The notes: generated from the letters alone by a model not told the origin. DNA of 64,000 nt from Gemmatimonadota bacterium (GCA_016714015.1 JADJNZ010000001.1:248001-312000), one strand, 5' to 3'; shown: positions 52,951 to 61,369, counted from the first letter of the stretch. Translations and numbers: made by a program.

Positions 52951-53694
52951 TCAGTACCACCCGGCGAAGGAATTCCCCACCCATGCAAGGCTGCGGCCGA
53001 GCGACTGGCCGACGCCCGTCGAGACGCCCAGCCATGCGCCGATCTCGACGACGAGGCAGATCGCCAATCCATACCAGTAGGCCGGGTGAACGCGCCGGTC
53101 GCGCCACGCATCGTACGCGATGCCGCCGACGATGAAGAGGTTGGTGGCGAGGATCCCGACGGGCGTCGCCCAATCGACGGGACCGAAGATCGTCATCACG
53201 ATGCGGAACCCCGCCGCCCCCAGCCCTGCCGCGCCGGCCACCAGCATGAGGCGCTTGTGGCTCGCCCGGTCGCGGTGGAGGACGATCGCGGCGATGTAGA
53301 ACCCGAGAAAGAGCACGAGCGTGGCGAAGATCATCAGTCCCCACGCCGACCAGAAGCCCGGCTCAGGCGAGGCGAGCGCGGTGGCCATCTGCACGCCGAG
53401 CACGAGCGTGCCGGTGGCCGTCATGACGGCCGCGAGCGCGAGGCTGCTCCAACCGAGCGTGCGATGCAGGCGGACGCGCCGCGCGTGGATCAGTCCCGCC
53501 TGGAGCGGCAGGAGGAGATAGAACGCGAAGAAGCTCCAGCCGTGGAGATGCACCGCGGGTGCGGCCGTCGGATAGGTGCCGCGGAGGTTCGGGCCGAAGT
53601 AGGTGAACCAGAAGCCGAGGTACGCCGTGGCGCTCAGGGCCACGGCGGTCCGCAGGTAGTGCGGCTCGCGTGCACGGACGCTCTTCGTATCCAC
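52951..53694 (-). CDS. Multi-pass membrane protein (about seven helices)
   Basis: 247 residues from a GTG at 53694. Hydrophobic helices include 'AVALSATAYLGFWFTYFG', 'GWSFFAFYLLLPLQAGLI', 'LGWSSLALAAVMTATGTLVL', 'LMIFATLVLFLGFYIAAIVL' and 'LMLVAGAAGLGAAGFRIV'. Conserved-looking 'HLHGWSFFAF' and 'RVRLHRTLGW' hint at a DUF2306-like or similar family. Not recognised with certainty. The gene before it on the strand ends 8 bp away, so they may form one operon. Confidence 0.65.
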   Translation of the reverse strand: MDTKSVRAREPHYLRTAVALSATAYLGFWFTYFGPNLRGTYPTAAPAVHLHGWSFFAFYLLLPLQAGLIHARRVRLHRTLGWSSLALAAVMTATGTLVLGVQMATALASPEPGFWSAWGLMIFATLVLFLGFYIAAIVLHRDRASHKRLMLVAGAAGLGAAGFRIVMTIFGPVDWATPVGILATNLFIVGGIAYDAWRDRRVHPAYWYGLAICLVVEIGAWLGVSTGVGQSLGRSLAWVGNSFAGWY

Positions 53695-53702
53695 GAATGC
53701 GC

Positions 53703-54410
53703 TCAGCGTTCCTGTTCGTCCGAAGCGAGCGCTCGTCCGACCATCTCGACGAGCGCATCGATCCGTTCCTGCGCCTTGCTGCTGGACGAGGTCCAGAACG
53801 CGCGCGCGAGCGCACACGCCCCTCCGATCCCGGTGATGGCCACCCAAGGCGTGAGGGACGGTGCCACACTCTTGATGCCCGCCGCGACGACGAGGGACAT
53901 GAACATGCCGAGCCCGGTGAGCACACCGGTGAGCAGGAACGTGCCTCGCCGATCGATGACGACGGATACGGACGTGCCCACCGCGTCGGGTCGCGCGACG
54001 ATGCTCAGGACGTTGCCGTCGCCCGACGCCTTCCACATCATGCCGAGCGCGCTGGCCTCTCCTGGGTCCGAGCTGTGGAACGCCGTGCTCAAGCGCACGG
54101 CTGAGAGGACCCGCGCGGCGCCCTGCGCGTCGAGCCCGACACGGAAGCGGGCGTCGCGTTCGTGTCGCAGGGCACCGCCGATCAACCGTTCGAACGTCGA
54201 GACCCTCGTGCGCAGGTCCAGCATGCGCGCCGCCCCTTCGACAAGCGCCGGGTCGATCCCCGCCTGCTCGGCCGCGGATCTCATCTCCGCCAGCGTGAGG
54301 CCTTCGCGCGAGGAGCGGGGCGTCCCGGACCCGCTCGCCCCCTCCGCTGCCTTGCGCAGGATGAGCGCGAACTCCTCCTCGCTGTAGATCCGCTGGTCGT
54401 CGGCCGTCAC
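53703..54410 (-). CDS. Hypothetical protein with two membrane helices
   Basis: 235 residues, GTG start. The N-terminal 70 residues ('YSEEEFALILRKAAEGA', 'GLTLAEMRSAAEQAGIDPAL') are a helical SHOCT-like or HTH-like segment often found in front of membrane parts. Two helices follow in the C-terminal half (FLLTGVLTGLGMFMSLVVA, WVAITGIGGACALARAF). A short cytoplasmic coiled tail ends it. Function is unknown. Confidence 0.65.
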   Translation of the reverse strand: MTADDQRIYSEEEFALILRKAAEGASGSGTPRSSREGLTLAEMRSAAEQAGIDPALVEGAARMLDLRTRVSTFERLIGGALRHERDARFRVGLDAQGAARVLSAVRLSTAFHSSDPGEASALGMMWKASGDGNVLSIVARPDAVGTSVSVVIDRRGTFLLTGVLTGLGMFMSLVVAAGIKSVAPSLTPWVAITGIGGACALARAFWTSSSSKAQERIDALVEMVGRALASDEQER

Positions 54411-54501
54411 GGCTCGCCTCGATGGTTGACGCCAAAGCTACGACGGAGTGCGACCGTCCGCACCACTGGAATCACCGTCGCCGGCGGTCACCGTGCGCGA
54501 G

Positions 54502-55479
54502 TCACGCGGCCCGCAGCACCTCACGCTCGAGCCGCGCATATCCCGTCTCCATCCCCTCGGTCATCCCCGTGCCGAGGATCATGTCGCGCAGCTCCTTGCT
54601 CGGGTACGTGATGAGGAGCGAGAGGAGCGTCCCGCCCGGCAGCGCGGTGAGGCTGAGCTCGTTGCGCGTCCCCGGCCCTTCCATCCCGATCATCCGCTCC
54701 GACGTCACCGCGCGATAGGGCGCCGCGGACTCGAGCAGTTCGCCGGTGAAGCCGAAGCGCTGCGAGCCGTCCACCATCTCCCACTCGTAGCGGTAGGTCT
54801 CGCCGACCGTGGTCGCGACCTCGCACACCGGCATCGTCCAGCCGTCGGGGCCGAGCAGCCAGCGCTGCATGAGGGCGGCGGCGTGATGCGCGCGCCACAC
54901 CTGCTCCACCGTGCCGCGGATCACGCGGCTCACGCGCACCTGCGTGTCGTTCAGCAGCTGCGCGTTGGTCCCCGCCTCGGCGGCGTAGCTCTTCAGGTCG
55001 GCGAGCACCGCCTCGATCTGCCCCATCGCGGACCGGACGCCCTGCTCCATCCCCATCTTCAGGACCGTTTCCATCGCCTCGAGGCTCGCGTACTTCGCGA
55101 CGCCGTGGAAGCGCGTGCCCTTCGCCGACGGCTCGAAGCGAAAAATCATCCGTGCCGTCGGGAGCGAATCATTGCGCGAGCCGTCGGGGTTGGAGAAGCC
55201 ATCCTCGACCTCGAACGACTTGAGGGGATCGACCGCGAGGAAGCGGAACCAGCCGTGGTGCCGCGAGCCGTCGGGGCCGGTCATGTAGTAGTGCGACTCC
55301 CCGCCGACGGCGACGTCGTGCCGCGTGAAGGTCGCGGGCCAGCCCTCGGGCCCCCAGAAGCGCTCGAACTGGCGCGGGTCCACGTACGCCTCCCACAGCC
55401 GCTCCACCGGCACGGCGTACTCGGCTTCGATGAACAGCGAGAGGGTCTTGGGATCGGGCGTGATCGACGTGAGCGGCAT
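54502..55479 (-). CDS. Two-domain SRPBCC (AHSA1-type) protein
   Basis: 325 residues. Two START-like domains in tandem: residues 1-155 ('LFIEAEYAVPVERLWEAYVD', 'FERFWGPEGWPATF') and about 180-325 ('VSRVIRGTVEQVWRAHHAA', 'RWLLGPDGWTMP', 'YRYEWEMVDG'). AHSA1-like domains bind hydrophobic ligands or act as co-chaperones. It follows a small ArsR regulator by 4 bp, with an AAGGAG ribosome site inside the regulator's end. This ArsR-SRPBCC pairing is common in bacteria and suggests joint regulation. Confidence 0.88.
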   Translation of the reverse strand: MPLTSITPDPKTLSLFIEAEYAVPVERLWEAYVDPRQFERFWGPEGWPATFTRHDVAVGGESHYYMTGPDGSRHHGWFRFLAVDPLKSFEVEDGFSNPDGSRNDSLPTARMIFRFEPSAKGTRFHGVAKYASLEAMETVLKMGMEQGVRSAMGQIEAVLADLKSYAAEAGTNAQLLNDTQVRVSRVIRGTVEQVWRAHHAAALMQRWLLGPDGWTMPVCEVATTVGETYRYEWEMVDGSQRFGFTGELLESAAPYRAVTSERMIGMEGPGTRNELSLTALPGGTLLSLLITYPSKELRDMILGTGMTEGMETGYARLEREVLRAA

Positions 55480-55483
55480 CGGG

Positions 55484-55837
55484 CTACTCCTTCCGGGGAC
55501 GGGGTTCGGCGAGGAGGGCGTCGAGCTGGCGGAAGCGCGAGGCCCAGAGGTGTTCGAGCGATTGGAGGAGCTCGCGCGCGCGCGCGAGCCGCTCGGGGTT
55601 GCCGCGGACGAGCTTCTCGCGGCCCTGCGGGTGCTTGGTCACGAGTCCGGCCTCCTCGAGCACGGCGACGTGCTTCTGCACGGCGGCGAACGACATGTCG
55701 TACCGGGAGGCGAGTCCGGAGACGGACGTCGTCTCGCCGCCGAGGAGGCGCGTGATGATGTCGCGCCGCGTCGTGTCGGCGAGGGCGTGGAAGAGGCGGT
55801 CGAGATCCGCGGCGGAGAGGTCAGGACGTACAACCAT
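55484..55837 (-). CDS. ArsR-family transcription regulator
   Basis: 117 residues from the ATG at 55837. Winged-helix features: 'LFHALADTTRRDIITRLL', 'SVSGLASRYDMSFAAVQKHV', 'VLEEAGLVTKHPQGREKLV'. No Cys metal site is present, so it is not a classical metal sensor. It is the first gene of a pair with the SRPBCC protein. A perfect palindrome covers the start codon, pointing to autorepression. Confidence 0.92.
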   Translation of the reverse strand: MVVRPDLSAADLDRLFHALADTTRRDIITRLLGGETTSVSGLASRYDMSFAAVQKHVAVLEEAGLVTKHPQGREKLVRGNPERLARARELLQSLEHLWASRFRQLDALLAEPRPRKE

Positions 55838-55846
55838 GTGGTTGTA
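55829..55846. promoter_or_regulatory. ArsR operator, palindrome over the start codon
   Basis: TACAACCA-TG-TGGTTGTA, a perfect 8-bp inverted repeat with two central bases. The ArsR start codon (55837) lies within it, so a bound dimer would block transcription start or elongation of its own gene. Confidence 0.75.
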
Positions 55847-55893
55847 GGTTAGGGCGTGAGGGAGGATCGCGCAAGGGGCGAGGGTGCGGGAGC

Positions 55894-56445
55894 TCAGGGT
55901 ATCTCGATGCGGATCAGGTCGCCGTCGACCGAGACCACACGCAGTTCCTGGCCATCGCGCATCGCGGCGCGCAGGCGGTCGTACGCCCGCATGCCGGTGC
56001 CGAGGCCCGACTCCGAGTAGCTGAATGTCCGCGGCCCTTCCGCGGCGACGACGGTCCAGGAGAGTGCGCGATGCGCCGGGTCGTCTCGGAGCCCCGACAC
56101 GACACCAGCGGTGGTCACCGCGCGCGCCGACGCCGCCGCGGTGCGCAGGTTCGCCGCCCGAACCTGTGGCATGACGACGAACCATGCCGCGCCCCCGCCT
56201 CCGACCAGGATGAAGGCGATGCCGAGCAGTCCGTTCAGCACACGCCCGGCGGAAGGGATCAACCGTGCGAGCGTCGAGTCGGCTCGGGAGTTCGCGCCGA
56301 GCGGTCTCTCCCGGCGCGAGAGGTAGAAGACGCCGAGGGCGACGAACACCGCTCCCATGGCGGCGCTCCAGGTGTCGAGCGGCACCGGCTGGGTGATGTC
56401 GAGGAGCACGTCCGCGGCGCGGGCATCGAGATCGGGCATTCGCAT
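55894..56445 (-). CDS. Membrane protein, DUF-type, unknown
   Basis: 183 residues. Two hydrophobic helices ('WSAAMGAVFVALGVFYLS' and 'LLGIAFILVGGGGAAWFVVM') flank a short basic loop. The C-terminal half is a soluble domain with 'TFSYSESGLGTGMRAYDRLR' and 'DGDLIRIEIP'. No family recognised. It is single, between an ArsR gene and an amidohydrolase. Confidence 0.6.
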   Translation of the reverse strand: MRMPDLDARAADVLLDITQPVPLDTWSAAMGAVFVALGVFYLSRRERPLGANSRADSTLARLIPSAGRVLNGLLGIAFILVGGGGAAWFVVMPQVRAANLRTAAASARAVTTAGVVSGLRDDPAHRALSWTVVAAEGPRTFSYSESGLGTGMRAYDRLRAAMRDGQELRVVSVDGDLIRIEIP

Positions 56446-56501
56446 CCGGTGAACCCCTCCTCGGGTCGGCGTGCAGGGTCAGTGCGCGAGCGGAAGCCGG
56501 A

Positions 56502-57926
56502 TCACGGATCTCGGCGGGTGACCACGCGCCCCCGGAGCACGACCGTCTCGATGCGCTGCAGCGCGCCGATGTCCTGTGTCGGATCCCCCGCGAGCAACAC
56601 CAGGTCGGCGTGCTTGCCACGGGAAAGTAGCGGCCCGGACTCTCCGCGGTAACGCGCCGGCGCGGAGGTGGCGGTGCGGAGCGCCTCGAGCGGGGAGAGG
56701 CCGGCCTCGACGAAGAGCGCGAGTTCGTCATGGAGGCTCGCGCCGGGGATCACCCACGGTTCGTCGCTCGCGTCGGTGCCGGCGAGGAGCGGCACGCCCG
56801 CGCGATGCATGGCACCGACGAGGGCGAGCTGCCGGCGGTACACCGCCCGCCCGGCGCGTCGTTGGTCGGCGGACCAATCATCGCGCGTCGCGAGCCAGCG
56901 CTCGCGCACGGGCGCGGGCACCACGCGCAGGCGCGAGTCGGTGGTGATCGCGTCCCCCGGCTCGACGAACGCCCCGCGCAGCTGCACGAGCGTGGGGACC
57001 TGCCACACCCCGGCGGTGGCGAGGGTGTCGAGGAGTGCATCGCAGGTGCGCGTGTCGAAGCGGTCGAGCGACGCCGCCAGCCGTCCATCGGCGAGCAGGC
57101 CCATCGCATCGCGGCCGGTGTCCGCGGCGACCCAGGCGAGGGTGCCGGGAATGCACGACTCGAGCACGAGCGTGAGATGCTCGATGGTCCGCTGGCCGGC
57201 GACGGTCGCCGCTCCCGGCGACAGGCGCAGCGGCACATGCCCCTCGATGGGGATGCCCAGCCGTCGTGCCTCGTCCGCGAGCGCGCGGTAGCTCGCGGGG
57301 TCGAGGCGATCGTAGACCTTGAGGAAGTCGTAGGCCAGCGCGTGGAACCGCTGCGCGGCGGCGCGGGCCTCGTCGGGCGACGCGATGGGTATGCCGAACG
57401 ACAGCACCGCGGGCACGCCATCGAGCGGCGGCGAGCCCCACCAGACCGTGGGCGCGAGGGTGTCGGTGCGCAGCCGCTCGCGCCAGGCCGTCGCGGAATC
57501 CACGAAGGTGCCGGCGTCGCGGATGCCGGTCACGCCGTGGGCGAGATACGCGGGGTACTGCCAGCGTGCGCGTCCGTCCCGGTGCGCGTGGGTGTGCATG
57601 TCCCAGAGGCCGGGGATGACGTAGCGTCCGCGGCCGTCGAGGGTTCGCGTGCGGGCAGGCAGGTCGATGGAGTCTGCCGGGCCGACGGCGGCGATGGTGT
57701 CGCCGGCGATGAGGAGGGTCTGGGCTGGGCGGAGCTCACCGGCGTCGACGTCGATGACGGTGACGTTGGTGATGGCCAGCAGGCGCGGGTCGGGGCGGCG
57801 GGCGCAGCTCACCGTCAACGGGACGAGGAGCAGCACGGCGATGCCGGCGAAGCGGATCACAGGGTTGATCCAGAAGGATGGAGGCAGTCCGCTCGCTCCG
57901 CGTGGGGCTGAATCGCGCTTGGCCAT
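56502..57926 (-). CDS. Exported amidohydrolase (Amidohydrolase_1 family)
   Basis: 474 residues from the ATG at 57926. A signal with lipobox-like 'LLLVPLTVSCARR'. Metal-site motifs: 'GLWDMHTHAHRDG' (HxH), 'YDFLKVYDRLD' (bridging Lys), 'IEGHVPL', 'RTIEHLTLV' and 'LLAGTDASDEP' (Asp). These enzymes hydrolyse amides, including imidazolonepropionase- and prolidase-like substrates. It is the last ordinary chromosomal gene before the integron array, and its start codon abuts a decayed attC remnant. Confidence 0.9.
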   Translation of the reverse strand: MAKRDSAPRGASGLPPSFWINPVIRFAGIAVLLLVPLTVSCARRPDPRLLAITNVTVIDVDAGELRPAQTLLIAGDTIAAVGPADSIDLPARTRTLDGRGRYVIPGLWDMHTHAHRDGRARWQYPAYLAHGVTGIRDAGTFVDSATAWRERLRTDTLAPTVWWGSPPLDGVPAVLSFGIPIASPDEARAAAQRFHALAYDFLKVYDRLDPASYRALADEARRLGIPIEGHVPLRLSPGAATVAGQRTIEHLTLVLESCIPGTLAWVAADTGRDAMGLLADGRLAASLDRFDTRTCDALLDTLATAGVWQVPTLVQLRGAFVEPGDAITTDSRLRVVPAPVRERWLATRDDWSADQRRAGRAVYRRQLALVGAMHRAGVPLLAGTDASDEPWVIPGASLHDELALFVEAGLSPLEALRTATSAPARYRGESGPLLSRGKHADLVLLAGDPTQDIGALQRIETVVLRGRVVTRRDP

Positions 57927-58010
57927 GCCGTGACGACCTCCAGAATATGCAGCTGCGCGGCCGCTCGCCCGATCTCCGCTACGTGCCGGCGCTCCGATGA
58001 CGGTGTTCAG
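57921..58010 (-). other. Probable decayed attC remnant at the distal end of the array
   Basis: The stretch 'TGCCGTGACGACCTCCAGAA' followed by TATGCAG and GCGGCCGC aligns with the left half of the good sites ('TGCCGTGACCGCTTCCATAA' plus ATGC and GCGGCCGC). The matching right half is not clear. It would mark the old left end of the cassette array, directly against the amidohydrolase start. Confidence 0.5.
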
Positions 58011-58161
58011 CCGAGACGATGCAGGCGGCGTAGCCGAGGACCTGGTCACCCGTCTTGAGCGCGGTGGCGGTCGGCCGCCAGCCGCGGGCAAGCCGCGCGT
58101 CGAGCATGTCCTGAGCGGAGGGCCTTCGATCCCAGACGGCGACCGCCGTCACGGAACCGAG

Positions 58162-58389
58162 TCAGGTCGTGTCGTAGACGAGGAAGCAGTCTCCCGCGAG
58201 CTCGAGCACCACATCGTGCGTGTACTCGTCCTGCGTCACGATCTCGACGGGTGCCCGAGGCGGCGCCAGCGACAGCCCCCACTTCATGACGTCGCCGAGC
58301 GTGACTTGCCTCGCCAGCGCGTCGGACACGGCGGGCGCGAGCGTCGGGCCGCCGGCGTGGATGATCGGGACCTGTCGAGTACTCGTCAT
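58162..58389 (-). CDS. Small hypothetical protein, possible terminal cassette
   Basis: 75 residues, ATG start. It is soluble, with 'VPIIHAGGPTLAPAVSDAL' and 'VVLELAGDCFLVYDTT'. No family or signal seen. It lies between two decayed attC-like sites (about 57921 and 58436), so it could be the oldest cassette of the array or an unrelated small gene. The rest of 57927-58161 holds no gene I can support. Confidence 0.5.
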   Translation of the reverse strand: MTSTRQVPIIHAGGPTLAPAVSDALARQVTLGDVMKWGLSLAPPRAPVEIVTQDEYTHDVVLELAGDCFLVYDTT

Positions 58390-58435
58390 CGATTGCGGTG
58401 CCTCCGGTGGGATTCGCGCGACGTCGGGCCGGGGC

Positions 58436-58562
58436 GAACATCGAGTTCCGCCGTGGCCGCTTCCATCAAATGCAGGTGGGCGGCCGCGATACCGAAAGGT
58501 ACAAACGAGCACGGCCGCCCCCTGATTTCCTACCGCGGCAGTCGGTCACGATCTGCCCTTAG
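58436..58562 (-). other. Degenerate attC site of cassette H
   Basis: The core 'GCCGTGGCCGCTTCCAT' and 'ATACCGAAAGGTAC' with GGTGGGCGGCCGC is kept, but the outer box is damaged: GAACATCGAGTTCCG stands where the good sites have CTAACGTCAAGTTGTG. The other end still has GGTCACGATCTGCCCTTAG. The stop codon of the preceding cassette gene is formed at its right end. Confidence 0.75.
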
Positions 58563-59209
58563 CCGGGGCCTCGTGCGAGATCGAAGCGATACTCCTGCAA
58601 CGAGAACACGCAGGCCTCGCGACCGGCACGCCGGCCTGGGCGGAACCGGATGTTCGGCAGCGACGAGAAGACCGACGCACGAAAAGCCGAGTGCGTTGCC
58701 TCGAGCACAAGCGCCGTGCTTGTGTCGGGCCGACCTCGCGCGTCAATCATGAAGGCGATCACTACGCGGCCTGTCATGCGCGTGGCCCGAAGGTCGTCGG
58801 GATAGCGCGGGTAGCCTGAGCCGGGAATGAATCCGGGTGCCGCCGCGGCCGCCCCGAGATCTTCGGGATGCGCCCCGGTCGCGAGGGGCTCCAAGAAGAT
58901 CGGGTACTGACGGACACCGGCGGCGTCCGCTGCAACCGCGTTCACTGGAAATGGCGACGGAGTGAGCCCGTGGCCCGAGAATCGCAGCGAAGCACTCGCG
59001 CTCAGCGCAGAGCCGAATCGAAACTCACCCGTCGGCGAGGATTGCGTGCGCTCCAGAACGCGACCTGCACTATCTGTCAGGGCCACGTCGACGCACGCGA
59101 GCGGTTTCAGCGAGCCATCCTCCACCACAATGCCGTGTATCGCGCCTTGCGCGGCCGCATTGAGCGCTACCACACAGAAGATCAACACGCCAAGCGCCAA
59201 GCGAACCAT
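58559..59209 (-). CDS. Cassette H: exported protein with TonB C-terminal-like domain
   Basis: 216 residues. Signal peptide 'LGVLIFCVVALNAAAQG', then a carboxypeptidase-regulatory-like fold ('AIHGIVVEDGSLKPLACVDV', 'SSPTGEFRFGSAL'). The C-terminal part 'GYPRYPDDLRATRMTGRVVI' plus 'AFMIDARGRPD' and 'LPNIRFRPGRRAG' is a TonB C-terminal-type motif. It is an integron cassette gene: it ends in a TAA formed in the attC box. Confidence 0.8.
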   Translation of the reverse strand: MVRLALGVLIFCVVALNAAAQGAIHGIVVEDGSLKPLACVDVALTDSAGRVLERTQSSPTGEFRFGSALSASASLRFSGHGLTPSPFPVNAVAADAAGVRQYPIFLEPLATGAHPEDLGAAAAAPGFIPGSGYPRYPDDLRATRMTGRVVIAFMIDARGRPDTSTALVLEATHSAFRASVFSSLPNIRFRPGRRAGREACVFSLQEYRFDLARGPG

Positions 59210-59218
59210 ATGCCTCCG

Positions 59219-59352
59219 GCTAGCGTGTGCATCTGCTGTGGACGCTTCAATAAGAAGCAGTTGTGGGGCGGCCGCTAGGTCGTGCGCTTACGGAAAATTG
59301 GCCGCCCCACAACGGCATCCTTACTCGCGGCCATCGGCAGCAAGCGTCGTCA
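59219..59352 (-). other. Degenerate attC site of cassette G
   Basis: It keeps TGCTGTGGACGCTTCAATAA and, at the other end, GGCCATCGGCAGCAAGCG, but the outer box reads CTAGCG where the good sites have CTAACG, and the right box has decayed to GCGTCGTCAAG. The central stem has been replaced by a new hairpin, CGTTGTGGGGCGGCC-type arms around 59262-59313. The site is probably inactive. Confidence 0.7.
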
Positions 59353-60045
59353 AGTGGCTGAGTCGCCGCTGCTGAGGAGTCGAGCGCAGAAATGGCCGCT
59401 CGCGGGCTGCACTGGGCGTCCGGCGGAGTCGACGACATTGTGTCCGTATCGCGCGCGCCAACTGCCTCCGAACCCTGTCGGTGCCGACCAGTGAACGTGG
59501 AGCGCTAGAGAGCCCACGCCGTCGGCTTGTTTGACGCCGTAGTACCGCGCGTGCTCTCCTACGAGCAGATTCGTTCCGTCAAGCACGACTCCGGGCCGTG
59601 TCGAGTCTGCCGATTCGGGGGAGACTTCGCCACGCACGCCGAATCGGGTGAGCGCAACCGCTGCAGTGCCGAACAGCGGTCGTTCCGTACTCGGATGCCA
59701 CGCGACGATGCTGTCAGAATCCAAGCGCACGTGCTGGATCGTGAAACTACCATCCTTCGTCGTGCTGTCCACGATCGTCAACGGCTCAGGGATGTTGAAT
59801 CGAGGGACGGATCCCGGGACCCAAAGCCGCAGTTCCCCGGTCTCCGTGATTCCTCGGTCTCGCTCATTGGTGGCGACGACAGCTAGCGCGTAACGACCCA
59901 CCAAGTCGGTCGCGTCCGGAGCGCGGAAGGGGACCGCGCCCTCAGCAGGTGACTCTGAACATGCGTCATTCTCTCCGGTCCGCCGCGCGGAGGTGCACGA
60001 CGCGAGGAGCAGAGCACATGCAATGAGCGCAGTGAAGGGCCGCAT
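59350..60045 (-). CDS. Cassette G: lipoprotein, unknown function
   Basis: 231 residues from the ATG at 60045. Lipoprotein signal 'LIACALLLASCTSA'. The body has 'DLVGRYALAVVATNERDRGI', 'FTIQHVRLDSDSIVAW' and 'GSWRARYGHNVVDSAGR'. It is beta-rich, with no known catalytic motif. Its stop lies at the start of the degenerate attC at 59219-59352, as expected for a cassette. Leader to the previous attC: about 30 bp. Confidence 0.75.
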   Translation of the reverse strand: MRPFTALIACALLLASCTSARRTGENDACSESPAEGAVPFRAPDATDLVGRYALAVVATNERDRGITETGELRLWVPGSVPRFNIPEPLTIVDSTTKDGSFTIQHVRLDSDSIVAWHPSTERPLFGTAAVALTRFGVRGEVSPESADSTRPGVVLDGTNLLVGEHARYYGVKQADGVGSLALHVHWSAPTGFGGSWRARYGHNVVDSAGRPVQPASGHFCARLLSSGDSAT

Positions 60046-60075
60046 TCCTAGAAGAGAACAAGTTGCGTTGAGTCC

Positions 60076-60210
60076 ACCTGACGTCAGGTTGTGCCGTGAC
60101 CGCTTCCATAAGATGCCGGTGAGCGGCCGCGCGCTACCGAAAGGTACGACAGAGCGCGGCCGCTCACCGGCTTCCCCAGCGCGGTCATCGGTCACCAACC
60201 ATCGTTAGGG
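60076..60210 (-). other. attC site of the damaged duplicate cassette F
   Basis: Nearly identical to the site at 60758-60892 (GGTTGTGCCGTGACCGC, CATAAGATGCCGGTGAGCG, CGAAAGGTACGAC), but its left outer box reads CTGACGTCAGG instead of CTAACGTCAGG. That base lies in the GTT crossover triplet on the minus strand (GTT to GTC). Confidence 0.85.
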
Positions 60211-60220
60211 GCGCGGGGCG

Positions 60221-60689
60221 CTAGGGTGCTCGCTCGTATCGCCATTCGCCACAGGTACCCTCGTACGAGTATGAGCCGTCTTGAGCGACTGCGACCATGC
60301 TCCATCCGCGCCCATATGACACCGCCAGTTGCACGGCGCCGCCGTCAAAAGTCTGGCGCCACTTGAACGACGAGCGATTCGGGCTCAGAAATGCCGTGTC
60401 CGCTCGGCCATATACGCCTCTCTCAGCGACCGAGTACCGGACACGCGCCACGTTGCGTGCCTCGCCCTGCCCCTCTGGATAGAAGAACACGGAGTCTGAG
60501 AGCATCTCCCACTCGGCACCCTGCGCCGCGTACTCTGGCGCGCAGAGGAGCCAGATGTTCGGCAGCGACTGAATCGGCACACCCGCAATGGATGCGAGAA
60601 CGTAGATCTTTTGTGTCGCGCTCCGGAGCGAATATCGCGCCGCAGCCGACTGTTACGACGGCGCAGCTGATGAGAACAAGTCTCCGCAT
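60221..60689 (-). pseudogene. Cassette F: frameshifted duplicate of the cassette E lipoprotein gene
   Basis: The same gene as 60902-61369, but one base longer. The coding strand has AAAA where copy E has AAA (plus-strand 'AGATCTTTTGTG' against 'AGATCTTTGTG', near 60608). The shift falls after about residue 23, just behind the lipoprotein signal 'CAVVTVGCGAIF', so only a short signal-bearing peptide is made, or an N-truncated protein from an internal start near 60580. The copies otherwise look identical to the eye. Confidence 0.88.
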
Positions 60690-60757
60690 TCGGTGACTCC
60701 CTCGCAAAGTGACTGCTACTCCGACTCGCGCGAGCGCACTGTAGCGGGATCTGGTCG

Positions 60758-60892
60758 CCCTAACGTCAGGTTGTGCCGTGACCGCTTCCATAAGATGCCG
60801 GTGAGCGGCCGCGCGCTACCGAAAGGTACGACAGAGCGCGGCCGCTCACCGGCTTCCCCAGCGCGGTCATCGGTCACCAACCATCGTTAGGG
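60758..60892 (-). other. attC site of cassette E
   Basis: Outer boxes CTAACGTCAGGTTGTG and CACCAACCATCGTTAG. The inner stem is built from 'CATAAGATGCCGGTGAGCG' paired with 'CGCTCACCGGC' and an apical CTACCGAAAGGTACGACAG hairpin. It is the intact twin of the site at 60076. Confidence 0.88.
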
Positions 60893-60901
60893 CGCGGGGC
60901 G

Positions 60902-61369
60902 CTAGGGTGCTCGCTCGTATCGCCATTCGCCACAGGTACCCTCGTACGAGTATGAGCCGTCTTGAGCGACTGCGACCATGCTCCATCCGCGCCCATATGA
61001 CACCGCCAGTTGCACGGCGCCGCCGTCAAAAGTCTGGCGCCACTTGAACGACGAGCGATTCGGGCTCAGAAATGCCGTGTCCGCTCGGCCATATACGCCT
61101 CTCTCAGCGACCGAGTACCGGACACGCGCCACGTTGCGTGCCTCGCCCTGCCCCTCTGGATAGAAGAACACGGAGTCTGAGAGCATCTCCCACTCGGCAC
61201 CCTGCGCCGCGTACTCTGGCGCGCAGAGGAGCCAGATGTTCGGCAGCGACTGAATCGGCACACCCGCAATGGATGCGAGAACGTAGATCTTTGTGTCGCG
61301 CTCCGGAGCGAATATCGCGCCGCAGCCGACTGTTACGACGGCGCAGCTGATGAGAACAAGTCTCCGCAT
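60902..61369 (-). CDS. Cassette E: lipoprotein, unknown function
   Basis: 155 residues from the ATG at 61369 (a GTG at 61387 is also open). Lipoprotein signal 'LVLISCAVVTVGCGA'. The body reads 'SIAGVPIQSLPNIWLLCAP', 'NVARVRYSVAERGVYG', 'AVQLAVSYGRGWSMVAVAQ', ending 'YEGTCGEWRYERAP'; two Cys may bridge. The family is unknown. This is the intact member of a tandem pair; the left copy is frameshifted. Confidence 0.82.
   Translation of the reverse strand: MRRLVLISCAVVTVGCGAIFAPERDTKIYVLASIAGVPIQSLPNIWLLCAPEYAAQGAEWEMLSDSVFFYPEGQGEARNVARVRYSVAERGVYGRADTAFLSPNRSSFKWRQTFDGGAVQLAVSYGRGWSMVAVAQDGSYSYEGTCGEWRYERAP

Noticed and set aside
57927..58161. Extra gene between the amidohydrolase and the 75-residue gene
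   Set aside because: No frame has both a plausible start and protein-like composition.
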